Origin: Paraflavitalea devenefica
GTDB taxonomy: Bacteria > Bacteroidota > Bacteroidia > Chitinophagales > Chitinophagaceae
Length of the DNA: 64,000 nucleotides
Assembly: GCF_011759375.1 (NCBI RefSeq)
Contig: NZ_JAARML010000004.1
Coordinates: 124,001-188,000 of the forward strand
Direction of reading: 5' to 3'
Below are positions 47,014-55,991 of this stretch, piece after piece. Position 1 is the stretch's first letter; the number at the start of each line of letters is the position of its first letter. A program made the position numbers and the translations under genes. Below the pieces are notes generated by a model that saw only the letters and a list, made by a program, of their open reading frames with translations, searched no databases and was not told the origin of the DNA.

Positions 47014-47490
47014 TTACCCCGGCATATACGGCCCGCCGGTTTCACCCCAGCCCCATTTGGGCATGGGCTCCTGTTGGCCTACAGGGTTTTCTGGCAATTG
47101 GGAATTGATCACGGCCAGCCTACTCCCCCACTCCAGGTAGCCTACAAAGGCCGACCTGAATTCAGGATCAGCCGCCAGGCCCATTTCATCTGCTGTTTCC
47201 AGCAACAGGTGCAGCCAGCGTTTTCTCAGCTCTTCTGTCAGCATTTTGCCAATATGATGTTGTACCATCCGGGCATGGCTACCGCCATCTCCTTCTGTAT
47301 ACAATTTGCCGCCGCCAAATACCTCTGCTATAAAATGCGCCACATGCTTTGCATGAGCCGGCGACATATGCCTGAATACTTCCGATAACTTTTCATCTGC
47401 CTGTACTTTAGCGTAAAACAGTTCTGTAAGCTGTTCAAACTTTTCCAGACCACCGGCCCATTCGTATAAAGTAGGTATCTGCTTCTCCAT
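47014..47490 (-). CDS. Group II truncated haemoglobin
   Basis: A 158-residue globin. 'TLYEWAGGLEKFEQLTELFY' is the N-terminal A/B/E-helix start of TrHbO-type proteins. The heme-binding proximal His is most likely His79 in 'VQHHIGKMLTEELRKRW'. 'FIAEVFGGGKLYTEGDGGSHARM' (core FGGGKLYTEGDGGSHAR) covers the E-F region. The last about 25 residues ('QEPMPKWGWGETGGPYMPG') extend past the globin core as a Pro/Gly/Trp tail. Such proteins bind O2 or NO and may protect against nitrosative stress. Confidence 0.87.
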   Translation of the reverse strand: MEKQIPTLYEWAGGLEKFEQLTELFYAKVQADEKLSEVFRHMSPAHAKHVAHFIAEVFGGGKLYTEGDGGSHARMVQHHIGKMLTEELRKRWLHLLLETADEMGLAADPEFRSAFVGYLEWGSRLAVINSQLPENPVGQQEPMPKWGWGETGGPYMPG

Positions 47491-47601
47491 ATAATTTACT
47501 TTGTCCAGACCGTAGCTATCTGGTCATAATGTTTCATTTCCTCAAAATTATTAAGAAAGATCAATAGATTATTAAAAGATCGGTGTTTGTACAAGAAGAT
47601 C

Positions 47602-47877
47602 TTATCCTATCGCTATCCCCACACATAAGGATGCAATAACAAGTCCATGAACAATGGCAGAAAGTAAATACTCCTTTCCTTTTCTGACAGTTTGGAAAAA
47701 ATTCCAGGCAAAAAGAAAGAGGCAAACGGGGAAGAATATAAAAAAGCCCAACATTATCCAAAGTGGTGGTACGCAAGGGCCACCCTTATCTACTATTGAA
47801 ATAAGATAAAAACCAGTAAAAGATACTGCATAAAACAACAGGGTTTGCAATATTTTCCTTGAGAATACCATCTGCAT
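47602..47877 (-). CDS. Small membrane protein of unknown function
   Basis: A 91-residue protein with about three membrane helices ('LLFYAVSFTGFYLISIV', 'LWIMLGFFIFFPVCLFLFAW', 'IVHGLVIASLCVGIAIG'). Its start codon ATG ('MQMVFSRK') is preceded by 55 bases to the next gene, and the two may be one transcript. The family is not recognised. Confidence 0.5.
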   Translation of the reverse strand: MQMVFSRKILQTLLFYAVSFTGFYLISIVDKGGPCVPPLWIMLGFFIFFPVCLFLFAWNFFQTVRKGKEYLLSAIVHGLVIASLCVGIAIG

Positions 47878-47932
47878 TAATTAGTCCGTTTTTTAACTTC
47901 AGGATCAATCAGCTTCACCAATGTGCCATTAT

Positions 47933-48658
47933 TTACAATTCCGTAATCTTCAAATAAAACTCATCTGCAGTATTTTCATGAGCAGTCCACTGGCCATTTC
48001 TCCTGATCAGGATCTGGTTGGATAAAGCAGTATTGTTATCATCATTAATAGCATTGATATACAAAGTACCTGCCGTAAGGCCCATCTGGCTCAGGGTCAT
48101 CCTGTTCGACACAGGCGATAATAGTAGCACGTCTTTTCTCGGCGCCGCAAAGGCAATGACATCATCTTTGGCTACATCTTTCATCTTATCCAGGAAGTTG
48201 GCCCCCGCCAGCAGGCTCACATCATAGGTTCCATCAAGGATAATCCGGAAGAAGGGCAAACCATCCGGGTTGTTTTCATTGCTGGTCTGAATGGTCTGTA
48301 TCTGCAAATTACCCTCAGTCTTACCAAATAAGTTCCTCAGCCCGGCCTTTTCAAGGTCTTCAAAACTGAGCCGGTATTTTTCAACCATCCCGTAATTAAT
48401 ATATTGAAATTCCTTATCAGCATCTATTACATATACCACCAGCAGGTCGCCTGCAATCGGCTTTGTACACAGCTCACTGCCTGCAGGCATCTGCAGGGTA
48501 AACTTTGACTCATTTTTATTCCTGACCAAAGGGAAAATACTCCGGCCAAGATTAATATACCCCTGTCGCTCCAGGACGGTATCATAGGGCACAGTCGGGT
48601 TTTCCTTTGCTGGTTTTTCAGAGTCCTTCTTCCCAAATAGTCTTTTGATAAAACTCAT
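47933..48658 (-). CDS. DUF1444/YtpQ-like protein
   Basis: A 241-residue soluble protein. 'PIAGDLLVVYVIDADKEFQYI' (core AGDLLVVYVIDADKEFQY), 'YRLSFEDLEKAGLRNL' and 'DDVIAFAAPRKDVLLLSPVS' fit the DUF1444 (YtpQ) family, whose function is unknown. It has no signal peptide; the basic N-terminus 'MSFIKRLFGKKD' may associate with a membrane surface. The assignment rests on remembered family features only. Confidence 0.6.
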   Translation of the reverse strand: MSFIKRLFGKKDSEKPAKENPTVPYDTVLERQGYINLGRSIFPLVRNKNESKFTLQMPAGSELCTKPIAGDLLVVYVIDADKEFQYINYGMVEKYRLSFEDLEKAGLRNLFGKTEGNLQIQTIQTSNENNPDGLPFFRIILDGTYDVSLLAGANFLDKMKDVAKDDVIAFAAPRKDVLLLSPVSNRMTLSQMGLTAGTLYINAINDDNNTALSNQILIRRNGQWTAHENTADEFYLKITEL

Positions 48659-48816
48659 ATAGGATATTTTTGAAGGTGGCTAAGGCCGAAAGATACCTGC
48701 AATCACCGGCATTTGCAAGGAAGCCGGAACAAAAGCTGGTCAAAGCTCTGCTCAAGAGAACTATGCATAACAAACGGATTACATAACCAGTGTAGTAAAG
48801 CCTGAGGTAGTATTAT

Positions 48817-49344
48817 TCAATTGGCTTTATCATTCACACTTGGATCAAACCTGGATTTCAGTGCTGACAAACTCCATGTTTGTGATTGCCGGTCCTTACT
48901 GTCAATATCGCCTGAAGCTGTTTTTTGCGCAAAGTCCACTGTCAGCCAGTAGGCGCCGCAACTGCTGATCGTGTAATCTGTGGCCAGCTCATTTTGGTGC
49001 CCACCCTTGGTCCTGCCCGGAGAAAAGGCAATGACATAATACTGGTCTTCTTTGAATGCAGAAAGATAGGGTCTGCACAAATTACCCGGGTCTCCCCACA
49101 CTATTATCTTTTTCCTGTTCTCGCTCCCCTTATAAACTTCTATGATCTCCACTTGCATTGACATAGGCGTTTTTACTGCATATATGTCTTGAAAAGTTAA
49201 ATACTTCGTCACTTTAACAAGGGCCACCAATGGGGTTGCAGGCGCCATCTGTAAAAAGGGGCCTTGATAATTACAACTGCACGACCAGGCTTTTACCGTT
49301 AAAAGCAGCAGCACTACTGACAGGGAGATAAGATGCTTCTTCAT
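48817..49344 (-). CDS. Secreted Cys-rich protein, TIMP/NTR-like
   Basis: A protein of about 175 residues. The signal peptide ends 'LTVKAWSCSCNYQGPF', so the mature protein starts with a Cys-x-Cys pair. Further motifs are 'PATPLVALVKVTKYL', 'VEIIEVYKGSENRKKIIVWG', 'NLCRPYLSAFKEDQYYVIAF' and a last Cys in 'SSCGAYW'. The pattern resembles netrin-like/TIMP domains. An upstream start at 49431 is in frame but lacks the signal; the ATG at 49344 is preferred. Role unknown. Confidence 0.6.
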   Translation of the reverse strand: MKKHLISLSVVLLLLTVKAWSCSCNYQGPFLQMAPATPLVALVKVTKYLTFQDIYAVKTPMSMQVEIIEVYKGSENRKKIIVWGDPGNLCRPYLSAFKEDQYYVIAFSPGRTKGGHQNELATDYTISSCGAYWLTVDFAQKTASGDIDSKDRQSQTWSLSALKSRFDPSVNDKAN

Positions 49345-49417
49345 GTCTTTATTTTGAAGGATGCAGCAAAGAAAGAAATTCCATAAAACGATCCTGCAGA
49401 GAAGCAGCCGCTGGCTT

Positions 49418-50014
49418 TTATTGTTTTCCAAACTTTGAATTCCTCCACGCCTCCAGCAACAATCGCTCCTTCTCCTTGTCTACAGCCATAATATTGATGG
49501 AGAAATCTTTTTTGCCAAAAAGCCGGCTGTACATCCAAACATTCAGTACCATCTTATTGGGAAGTGTAATAGCGATCTTAAATCGTTGGAATGTCAGTCC
49601 GCTGATCACTTCGGTAGAGAAAGCAGAATCAAGCTTGGCATTGGGCAATTGCGCCTCAAATGTTCCGTAGAGAATATCATTCACATTTTTCACGCTTTCG
49701 GGATAGTCACCGTCTTCCTTCACGTCATAAGACTGGTAATTAGATTCCAGGTAATGAAGCCGGTTGCTTCTGAAAACAAAAATGGTTTTGGCCCTGTTCT
49801 CAACTTTTTCGCCATAGGTCTTTTCAATAGCATCTGCGCCTTTATTCTCCAGCCTGGCCCATTCTTCTGCTGTTACAGATTCAAAACCTTCGGGAATAAC
49901 AATCGTCCAGTTAAACTCCTTATTGTGGATTTCTTTTTTCGCGGTTTGTGCGGCTGCAGGGCAGCTCAATAAGATCGCAACAAGTCCTGATAGTAAAACG
50001 GTATTCAGTTTCAT
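49418..50014 (-). CDS. Secreted protein of unknown function
   Basis: A 198-residue exported protein with a signal peptide cleaved near 'CPAAAQTAKK'. The body has 'FNWTIVIPEGFESVTAEEW', 'KTIFVFRSNRLHYLESNYQS' and 'ISGLTFQRFKIAITLPNKMV' (core TFQRFKIAITLPNKM). It looks like a compact alpha/beta domain. No family was recognised. It marks the left edge of a long gene-free interval with repeats. Confidence 0.6.
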   Translation of the reverse strand: MKLNTVLLSGLVAILLSCPAAAQTAKKEIHNKEFNWTIVIPEGFESVTAEEWARLENKGADAIEKTYGEKVENRAKTIFVFRSNRLHYLESNYQSYDVKEDGDYPESVKNVNDILYGTFEAQLPNAKLDSAFSTEVISGLTFQRFKIAITLPNKMVLNVWMYSRLFGKKDFSINIMAVDKEKERLLLEAWRNSKFGKQ

Positions 50015-50101
50015 GGTTGGGTTGTTTTCACAAAATAGCTATCCCTGCGGTAAAAATATAGTCGTTTTTGAACATTTTAATCGTAGTGTCAGTAGTTGTC
50101 A

Positions 50102-50552
50102 CCCATATGTTTCCCATATAGTTCCCATATCATTCCCATATGGTTCCCATATCAAGCCCATATGGAGGCCATATGACAGTCATATAGGGTCCATAGGAAG
50201 TCCAGGGTAAGCCGAAGGTAAGCCCAGGGTAAGTTCATGATAAAGCCATATCAGGGCTACAGCAGGACCCTATTAAACCAATATACGATTAAAGCGCATT
50301 ACAGCCCCACTACGCCCCGATCGCCATTCTACCAATAAATGAGCCGCCACTCAACATCAACAAGCCGTAAACGCCCCGTAATTGCCTTTAACGCGAAGCC
50401 GTTCTTTTCCCGCACTAACAGGTAAGCGAATTGTCCCGGATTGGGAAAGATTGGTAGTGGAGTTGCCTGGTAGTGGTCAGAGAATGCTCTGAGATAGTAC
50501 TGTGCATAGAGCTATCCCAGTACTATCTTAGTACTATTTCAGAGCACCCCAC
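50102..50552. repeat. Long in-phase 11-bp periodic repeat array
   Basis: Nine consecutive 11-base units start at 50102, 50113, 50124, 50135, 50146, 50157, 50168, 50179 and 50190. The first six begin CCCATAT and the next three are close variants. They are followed by three units ending GGTAAG (50201, 50212, 50223). Later unit pairs keep the same 11-base phase: TACAGCCCCAC/TACGCCCCGAT (50300, 50311), CGTAAACGCCC/CGTAATTGCCT (50366, 50377) and GTACTATCTTA/GTACTATTTCA (50520, 50531). Each local group shares about 7 bases, with the rest variable. It is not in a gene, and 11 is not a multiple of 3. Confidence 0.75.
50485..50546. repeat. Imperfect long inverted repeat inside the periodic region
   Basis: TGCTCTGAGATAGTACT (50485-50501) pairs with AGTACTATTTCAGAGCA (50530-50546), with a single mismatch that is a G-U in RNA, around a 28-base loop that itself repeats AGTACTAT. 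As RNA or cruciform DNA it could form a strong hairpin. It coincides with the right end of the 11-bp periodic region. Confidence 0.65.
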
Positions 50553-50882
50553 ACCCTTTCCGGCTCCCCTCGCCTACCCTTTGTGCAGCAACTATATAGC
50601 CTATCGCGGGGTCTTTTCTTGCTTGCCCGTAAAATATCTTTTATATGATCATCGTTTAATAGCCGGCAGTATTTACCGGAAAACCCCTTTGGGCAATCCA
50701 GTGCAATACTTTAAACGGATCTTGTAGGGGGATCCGTTAGGGCCACTTTATAGCTAAACACATATACACAATAAACATTTATCAAATATCATTTTCGTTA
50801 GCCATTGATGAAATAATCATGTAAGGTTGTCTTTGTCAGCGGCACTAATTTGATGTTTCCTAATCCAAATCCATTTCTGGTT
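50553..50882. other. Gene-free leader of the FG-GAP protein gene
   Basis: No coding sequence or RNA gene is recognised here. The only clear structure is an 8-bp inverted repeat, AACGGATC (50714-50721) with GATCCGTT (50731-50738). The last 100 bases are AT-rich and could hold a promoter for the following gene. Bases 50015-50101 likewise hold nothing recognisable. Confidence 0.5.
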
Positions 50883-53800
50883 ATGACAAACCTCTACAAT
50901 CCTTTTACCCGACTCCTGCCCTTTTCCGTTAAATTATTGTTGTTGCCGGCAGGCTTCATTTTATGGGCAGGCTTTGCCAATGCCCAGGCGCCGGTGATTA
51001 GCTCGGTAAGCCCGGGCAGCGGCCCTTTAGGCAGCACTGTTACCATCACAGGTACAGATTTTGGCAGCACCATCGCCGATAACAAATTATTCTTCGGCCC
51101 GGTGCAGGCTACGATTACAGACGCCAATGCCAATACGATTACTGCCCAGGTGCCCGCAGGCGCCATCTACCGGAACCTCCGGTTGACCACCAATTACCTG
51201 ACCACGCAGAGCACCGTTCCTTTTAAGGTTACCTTCCCCGGCGAAGACATTATCAACAGCACCTCCTTTGGCAGGCTTGCGGATGTCGATGCCCCCAATA
51301 CCAGCGGCGCTACCGTAACTGCCGATTTTGACGGTGATGGAAAAACCGACCTTGTTACCGGTACCACTACGGCAACCCTGCTCACATTCAGGAATACCAG
51401 TGTAGGAGATAATATCTCTTTCCAGGCTGGCACCCAATCAGGATCAGGCTCCGTAAAATGGCTTTCTGCCGCAGATATCAATGGTGACGGGAAAACTGAT
51501 ATCGTTGCGATCAAACACGGGAACACTACCAATCCTTTGGTCGTATTCAGAAATACCAGTACGCCCGGCACGATCTCTTTTACAGTAGACAATACAGTCT
51601 CCTACCCGGGATATTCTCCTGCCGCCCTGGCCATAACAGATATTGATGGCGACGGAAAACCCGACATTATAGGCGTTAATGAATTGAACTCCTCTTTTTC
51701 AATAGTAAGGAATACAGGTGTTAACGGCAGCTTCGCTTATGCAGCGGTCCAACACTTTCCGCTTCAGAATAGTGCTGTCAGCCTCAGGATCGTAGCAGGC
51801 AGATTTAGCAATGACACAAATACCGACATTGTCATACTGACCAATCTTGGTATCAGCACATTCGTCAACAACAGTACGCCTGGCAATTTCCAGTTTGACG
51901 CCGAACAGGTGTATACTGCCGGCACTACCAACAGGAGCATGACTTCAGGAGATGTTAACAATGATGGTTTGCCCGATCTGGTGATTTCTTATGTAACCAG
52001 CAGCAGCCTGTATAAAGTAGGCGTATTAACCAGCTCATTCACAGCCGGCGGCTTTACTTTATCGTCCATATATGAACTGGGCGCCCTGAAAGACCCGGTA
52101 GACCTGGTGTTGGAAGATTTTAATGGAGATACCAAACCCGATATTGCTGTAGCCAACAAAAACACCAACGCGGTATCCGTTTACAAGAATACTTTTAATG
52201 GCACCACGGTTACTTTCGGTGCATTTGAGTACTATACGGTTGATGCCAGTCCTTTGGCAGTAACCATTGCAGACTTCGACGGTAATGGCAAGCCCGACAT
52301 CAGTACTACCAACAGGCCCGGTACTTCTATTTCTATCCTGAAAAACCAAATAGGAGCGCCGGTCCTTGAAAACATAACGCCAACAACGGGTGGTCCCGGC
52401 ACCGTCGTAACGCTTACCGGCTATAACTTTAGCAATATAACCGGTGTGTATTTTGGTAATACGCCGGCAGCTTCCTACACAGTTGTATCATCAGATACCA
52501 TCCTGGCTGTTACAGGAGAAGGCTCAGACGGCCTGGTAACCATTACCACGCCTGTCATGCAAACCAGCATTAACGGATTTACTTTTGCTAAACCGTCCAT
52601 CACCTCCTTCTCACCGGCTTTTGGTCCGGCCGGCTCAGCAGTGACCATCACGGGCATTGGTTTCAGTACAAACCCTGATAGCAATACCGTTTGGTTTGGC
52701 GCTGCTAAAGCCACCGTCACCAGTGCCACCCCTACCAGTCTCACCGTACTGGTACCGGCAGGAGCTACCTGGGCGCCGATGTCTGTTACCTGTTATGGCG
52801 CTACTGCTTATAGCAGCACGCCTTTCATCCTGGCATTTGGCGGGAGCGCAACACTGGACTCTACCTCCTTTTCAGCAAGGGTTCACCTGAAGATCAATAA
52901 CTTTTCTACGGTTTCTATAGAAGGAGTTGCTATCGGCGACTTTAACGGAGATGGCAAATCAGACCTCGCCGCTAATGCAAACGGCGCAGTGTATGTTTTC
53001 ACCAACAATGGCACGGTCGAAACTCCCTCCTGGTCCTCACCCATCCAGATCAATTCAACCGGCGGCCCGGCCATCCTGGTAGCCGACTTCAATGCGGATA
53101 GGAAACTGGACCTGGTGACAGGTGGTGCAGGTGGAACGGTATATATCTTACTGAACACCTCTACCGGTAGTACGATCTCCTTTAGTAAGCTCAGCTTTGC
53201 AACGGATGTGGTAGACGATTCCCGGTTGGCCGTGGGAGATTTTGACGGCGATGCCAGACCAGATATAGCCCTGGCGCCTATCTACTCGCCCAACATCATA
53301 TTATTACGCAATACCAGCACTAACCAAGGTACCAGCTTCAGTACCCTGACAGGCCCTGCCTTAGCAGGAGAAAATCCCCAGGATATTGTTGCAGCCGACC
53401 TCAATGCAGATGGTAAACCAGAACTGGTGGTAACCGACTACAATGGTCTGCAGGCCGCTGTGTATAAAAACACCTCCACCAGTACCATTTCCTTTGCTGC
53501 GGCCTATCCGCTTGCACTGGATGGCTACTCAATCGCCTGCGCAGCGGGTGACCTGGATGCAGATGGCCTTCCTGACATCGTGGTATCCAAATTGAAACAA
53601 AACTCCCGCACAGCCTTCTCGGTATTTAAGAACAACAGTTCTACCGGAGGCGATATGTCCTTCACGCTCAGTGGTGAATATCCGTTGGAGTATGAAGCCT
53701 ACGCCATGACCATTACAGATATCAATGGCGACAGCAAGCCTGAGGTGATTGCCGCCAATGGAACCTATAATTCCAAAGTTTCTATATTCAGGAACATCTC

Positions 53801-54260
53801 TACCAGCGGCACGATCACACTGGCCTCCGGCGTCAGCTATGCAACAGGCACCGAACCGCTGGCTGTATTGGCAGGAGACCTGAATGGAGACGGCAAGCCT
53901 GATCTTGTTACCGCCAACAGGTTATCTAACCTGTACACTTCTACAGGAGGTCTTTACATCCTGTACAACCTGATGCCGGGAGAAACACCCAATCCGGACA
54001 GGCAGGCTTCCCCATTGGCCATCAAAGCAGGTCCCAATCCATTTATCTCAGATATCACTGTACAAGTGGAAACGCAGCTTGATAAAGCCAAACTGCAATT
54101 GGTAGACATGAGTGGTACCATCCTGCAAACCTGGGAGTATAAAACATTACCGGCCGGCGCTTCTGTCCGCATATCAAAACCTGGCCTCAAACCTGGCTTC
54201 TATTACCTGGTGCTGGCAACACCCCAGGGAAGAAGAGTTCTTAGAATTGTAAAACAATAA
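50883..54260 (+). CDS. Secreted FG-GAP/VCBS and IPT/TIG repeat protein with T9SS sorting domain
   Basis: A protein of about 1125 residues for the cell surface. The signal peptide ends near 'FANAQAP'. IPT/TIG domains are at about 37-115 ('SVSPGSGPLGSTVTITGTDFG', cited as PGSGPLGSTVTITGTDFG), about 487-565 ('GGPGTVVTLTGYNF') and about 570-650 ('FGPAGSAVTITGIGF'). The remainder is many FG-GAP/VCBS blades with Ca-loop motifs such as 'DFDGDGKTDLV', 'DINGDGKTDIV' and 'DLNGDGKPDLV', forming two integrin-like propellers. A type A sorting domain ('IKAGPNPFISDIT' to 'VLRIVKQ') ends it. An ATG at 50850 is also in frame. Ca-dependent adhesion is inferred. Confidence 0.85.
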   Translation: MTNLYNPFTRLLPFSVKLLLLPAGFILWAGFANAQAPVISSVSPGSGPLGSTVTITGTDFGSTIADNKLFFGPVQATITDANANTITAQVPAGAIYRNLRLTTNYLTTQSTVPFKVTFPGEDIINSTSFGRLADVDAPNTSGATVTADFDGDGKTDLVTGTTTATLLTFRNTSVGDNISFQAGTQSGSGSVKWLSAADINGDGKTDIVAIKHGNTTNPLVVFRNTSTPGTISFTVDNTVSYPGYSPAALAITDIDGDGKPDIIGVNELNSSFSIVRNTGVNGSFAYAAVQHFPLQNSAVSLRIVAGRFSNDTNTDIVILTNLGISTFVNNSTPGNFQFDAEQVYTAGTTNRSMTSGDVNNDGLPDLVISYVTSSSLYKVGVLTSSFTAGGFTLSSIYELGALKDPVDLVLEDFNGDTKPDIAVANKNTNAVSVYKNTFNGTTVTFGAFEYYTVDASPLAVTIADFDGNGKPDISTTNRPGTSISILKNQIGAPVLENITPTTGGPGTVVTLTGYNFSNITGVYFGNTPAASYTVVSSDTILAVTGEGSDGLVTITTPVMQTSINGFTFAKPSITSFSPAFGPAGSAVTITGIGFSTNPDSNTVWFGAAKATVTSATPTSLTVLVPAGATWAPMSVTCYGATAYSSTPFILAFGGSATLDSTSFSARVHLKINNFSTVSIEGVAIGDFNGDGKSDLAANANGAVYVFTNNGTVETPSWSSPIQINSTGGPAILVADFNADRKLDLVTGGAGGTVYILLNTSTGSTISFSKLSFATDVVDDSRLAVGDFDGDARPDIALAPIYSPNIILLRNTSTNQGTSFSTLTGPALAGENPQDIVAADLNADGKPELVVTDYNGLQAAVYKNTSTSTISFAAAYPLALDGYSIACAAGDLDADGLPDIVVSKLKQNSRTAFSVFKNNSSTGGDMSFTLSGEYPLEYEAYAMTITDINGDSKPEVIAANGTYNSKVSIFRNISTSGTITLASGVSYATGTEPLAVLAGDLNGDGKPDLVTANRLSNLYTSTGGLYILYNLMPGETPNPDRQASPLAIKAGPNPFISDITVQVETQLDKAKLQLVDMSGTILQTWEYKTLPAGASVRISKPGLKPGFYYLVLATPQGRRVLRIVKQ

Positions 54261-54274
54261 TGAATAAATAAATA

Positions 54275-54315
54275 GCAAAGAGGGTGTCTCAAAAATAAAG
54301 AGGCACCCTCTTTTG
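54275..54315 (+). terminator. Terminator downstream of the FG-GAP protein gene
   Basis: GCAAAGAGGGTGTCTC pairs with GAGGCACCCTCTTTTGC (one bulge, one G-U) around AAAAATAAA, followed by TTTT and AT-rich DNA. It begins 14 bases after the stop codon. Confidence 0.8.
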
Positions 54316-54386
54316 CTTTTATAATTTAATAAAAATTTTTGTCACAAAATCCCGCTAATGCACTCTATCCTGCAAAAGCATATTTC

Positions 54387-55013
54387 ATGACAAAAGAAAG
54401 CAATCGGCAGACGGTTAAAACACTACACTATTTTTCCGGCATCACCCTTTCCCTATTTATTGGTATTCACCTGCTTAATCATTTGTTCTCATTCGCTGGG
54501 CCGGAAGCGCACATGGCGCTGATGGAGAAATTCAGAAAAGTATACCGGCATCCGGTGATTGAGACCGTATTGGTTTTGGTGGTGCTGGTCCAGGTTGTAT
54601 CGGGTGTCAAATTATTATTTAACCGGAAGCCAAAGATATTGGCAGAAAAAATACAGATATATTCAGGGCTTTATCTTTCGCTTTTCCTGATAGGTCATGT
54701 AGGTGCTGTCATAGCCAGCAGGCAGATTGAGCATCTGGATACCAATTTCCATTATACGGCTGCAGGGTTCAATATGCATCCTGCCAGATTGTTCTTCATA
54801 CCCTATTACTTTCTGGATGTTTGTGCTATAAGTCTGCATGTAGCATCCATACATTATTTGAAAACCAGGTCGAAGTGGAGTTCCTGGCTGATAGGAGGAA
54901 CCGGTATACTGGTCTCAATGCTTATCGTTGCAGGATATACGAACTTCTTTCAATGGCGGGAGACGCCTCCAAAAGAACGGGCGTTTATAGAGAAATACTT
55001 TGGCAAAGGATAG
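54387..55013 (+). CDS. Cytochrome b-like membrane protein (SdhC/FrdC-like fold)
   Basis: A 208-residue protein with five membrane segments. 'LHYFSGITLSLFIGIHLLNHL' (core YFSGITLSLFIGIHLLNHL), 'VVLVQVVSGVKLLF', 'YLSLFLIGHVGAVIAS' and 'AISLHVASIHYL' place His residues in four helices, as in succinate dehydrogenase cytochrome b subunits that bind heme. No flavoprotein or iron-sulphur genes are adjacent. An upstream TTG at 54339 is open but the ATG is preferred. Its stop is 5 bases from the stop of the opposing sigma factor gene. Redox role inferred. Confidence 0.6.
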   Translation: MTKESNRQTVKTLHYFSGITLSLFIGIHLLNHLFSFAGPEAHMALMEKFRKVYRHPVIETVLVLVVLVQVVSGVKLLFNRKPKILAEKIQIYSGLYLSLFLIGHVGAVIASRQIEHLDTNFHYTAAGFNMHPARLFFIPYYFLDVCAISLHVASIHYLKTRSKWSSWLIGGTGILVSMLIVAGYTNFFQWRETPPKERAFIEKYFGKG

Positions 55014-55018
55014 CGATA

Positions 55019-55879
55019 TCAGGTAAGGTATTTCATTTTATCGGGGTTTCTGATGCCGAACAACTGAGTGATCTGGTTATTCTGATCAAAAACTGGTATC
55101 AGGACTGTATCAAGATCGGCTGTCAGTGTGTTCTCAAACAGAACCCCGGTTTCCATATTCACTTCTTTTATCGTATATGACAAGTTCCCGCCAAATTTAA
55201 GGGCGCCCCTTGTCAGATATAGCATTACATTATCCAGCCCAGAGATGGGTCTGGTTGCTGTAGATGCTTTGCCACCACCGTCCATAAAGAGGGTGACCTC
55301 TTTTGACAGATAGGTTTCCAACTGTCTGACATCGCCGTTTAAACATGCCATAATAAATGCCCTGATCATTTCTTCCTTTTCCAGATTAGTGGGGCTATAT
55401 TTTACTTTGCCGGTTTTCAGCTTTTCTTTAGCCCGGTGTAATTGTTGCCTGCAATTGGCCTCACTGATACCAACCAGGGACGCTACTTCATCGTAGTCGT
55501 AGTCAAAACTTTCGCGCAATAAAAAAACAGCTCTTTCCACAGCATTAAGTTTCTGAAGCAACACCAACAATGCATAGGAAATATCATTTTTTTGCAGATC
55601 CGGAAAACGTTCATAGGCCAATGGTTCGGGAAGATTGATCCCCGGATACACAACATTCTTTCTTTTATCAAGTATAGCGAAGCATCCATGAACCACTGAA
55701 CGGACCAGGTATCTTTCGGGATCCCTTATCTGGTCAAAAGGCTGCCGCGAAAAAGAGATGTATACATCGTTTAAAACATCCTCAGCATCACTTGCGCTTT
55801 CGGTCATTTTATACGCCAATCCATGTAGTCTGGATCTCTGCTTTAGATAGAATGATAAATGAGCCTGGTTGTCTGACAT
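55019..55879 (-). CDS. ECF41-type sigma factor with SnoaL-like C-terminal domain
   Basis: A 286-residue sigma factor. Region 2 contains 'RLHGLAYKMTESASDAEDVL' and region 4 'LNAVERAVFLLRESFDYDYDE' (core ERAVFLLRESFDYDYDEVA) with a recognition helix 'ISEANCRQQLHRAKEKL'. The C-terminal about 110 residues form a SnoaL_2-like domain. The ECF41 signatures are all visible: 'INLPEP' (WLPEP position), 'DGGGK' and 'NPDKMKYL' (NPDKL position). In ECF41 the C-terminal domain itself regulates activity and no anti-sigma factor is needed. The usual neighbours (carboxymuconolactone decarboxylase, oxidoreductase or epimerase) are absent. Confidence 0.85.
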   Translation of the reverse strand: MSDNQAHLSFYLKQRSRLHGLAYKMTESASDAEDVLNDVYISFSRQPFDQIRDPERYLVRSVVHGCFAILDKRKNVVYPGINLPEPLAYERFPDLQKNDISYALLVLLQKLNAVERAVFLLRESFDYDYDEVASLVGISEANCRQQLHRAKEKLKTGKVKYSPTNLEKEEMIRAFIMACLNGDVRQLETYLSKEVTLFMDGGGKASTATRPISGLDNVMLYLTRGALKFGGNLSYTIKEVNMETGVLFENTLTADLDTVLIPVFDQNNQITQLFGIRNPDKMKYLT

Positions 55880-55991
55880 TACAACACGAATAATGGAATA
55901 AAGCTCAAAAGTAATTCTAATTGTTTATACTGTTGGTGCAAAGAGGGAACTCCCACAGAGCCTGTCCTGCTCTGCGGGAGGACGCTGCGGT

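Noticed and set aside
49923..50210. Open frame running through the CCCATAT repeats
   Set aside because: It overlaps the start of an opposing gene, and an 11-base period in DNA does not make a codon-level protein repeat; no start signal.
50102..50552. CRISPR array
   Set aside because: Units are 11 bases with no spacers of 26-40 bases and no cas genes are nearby.
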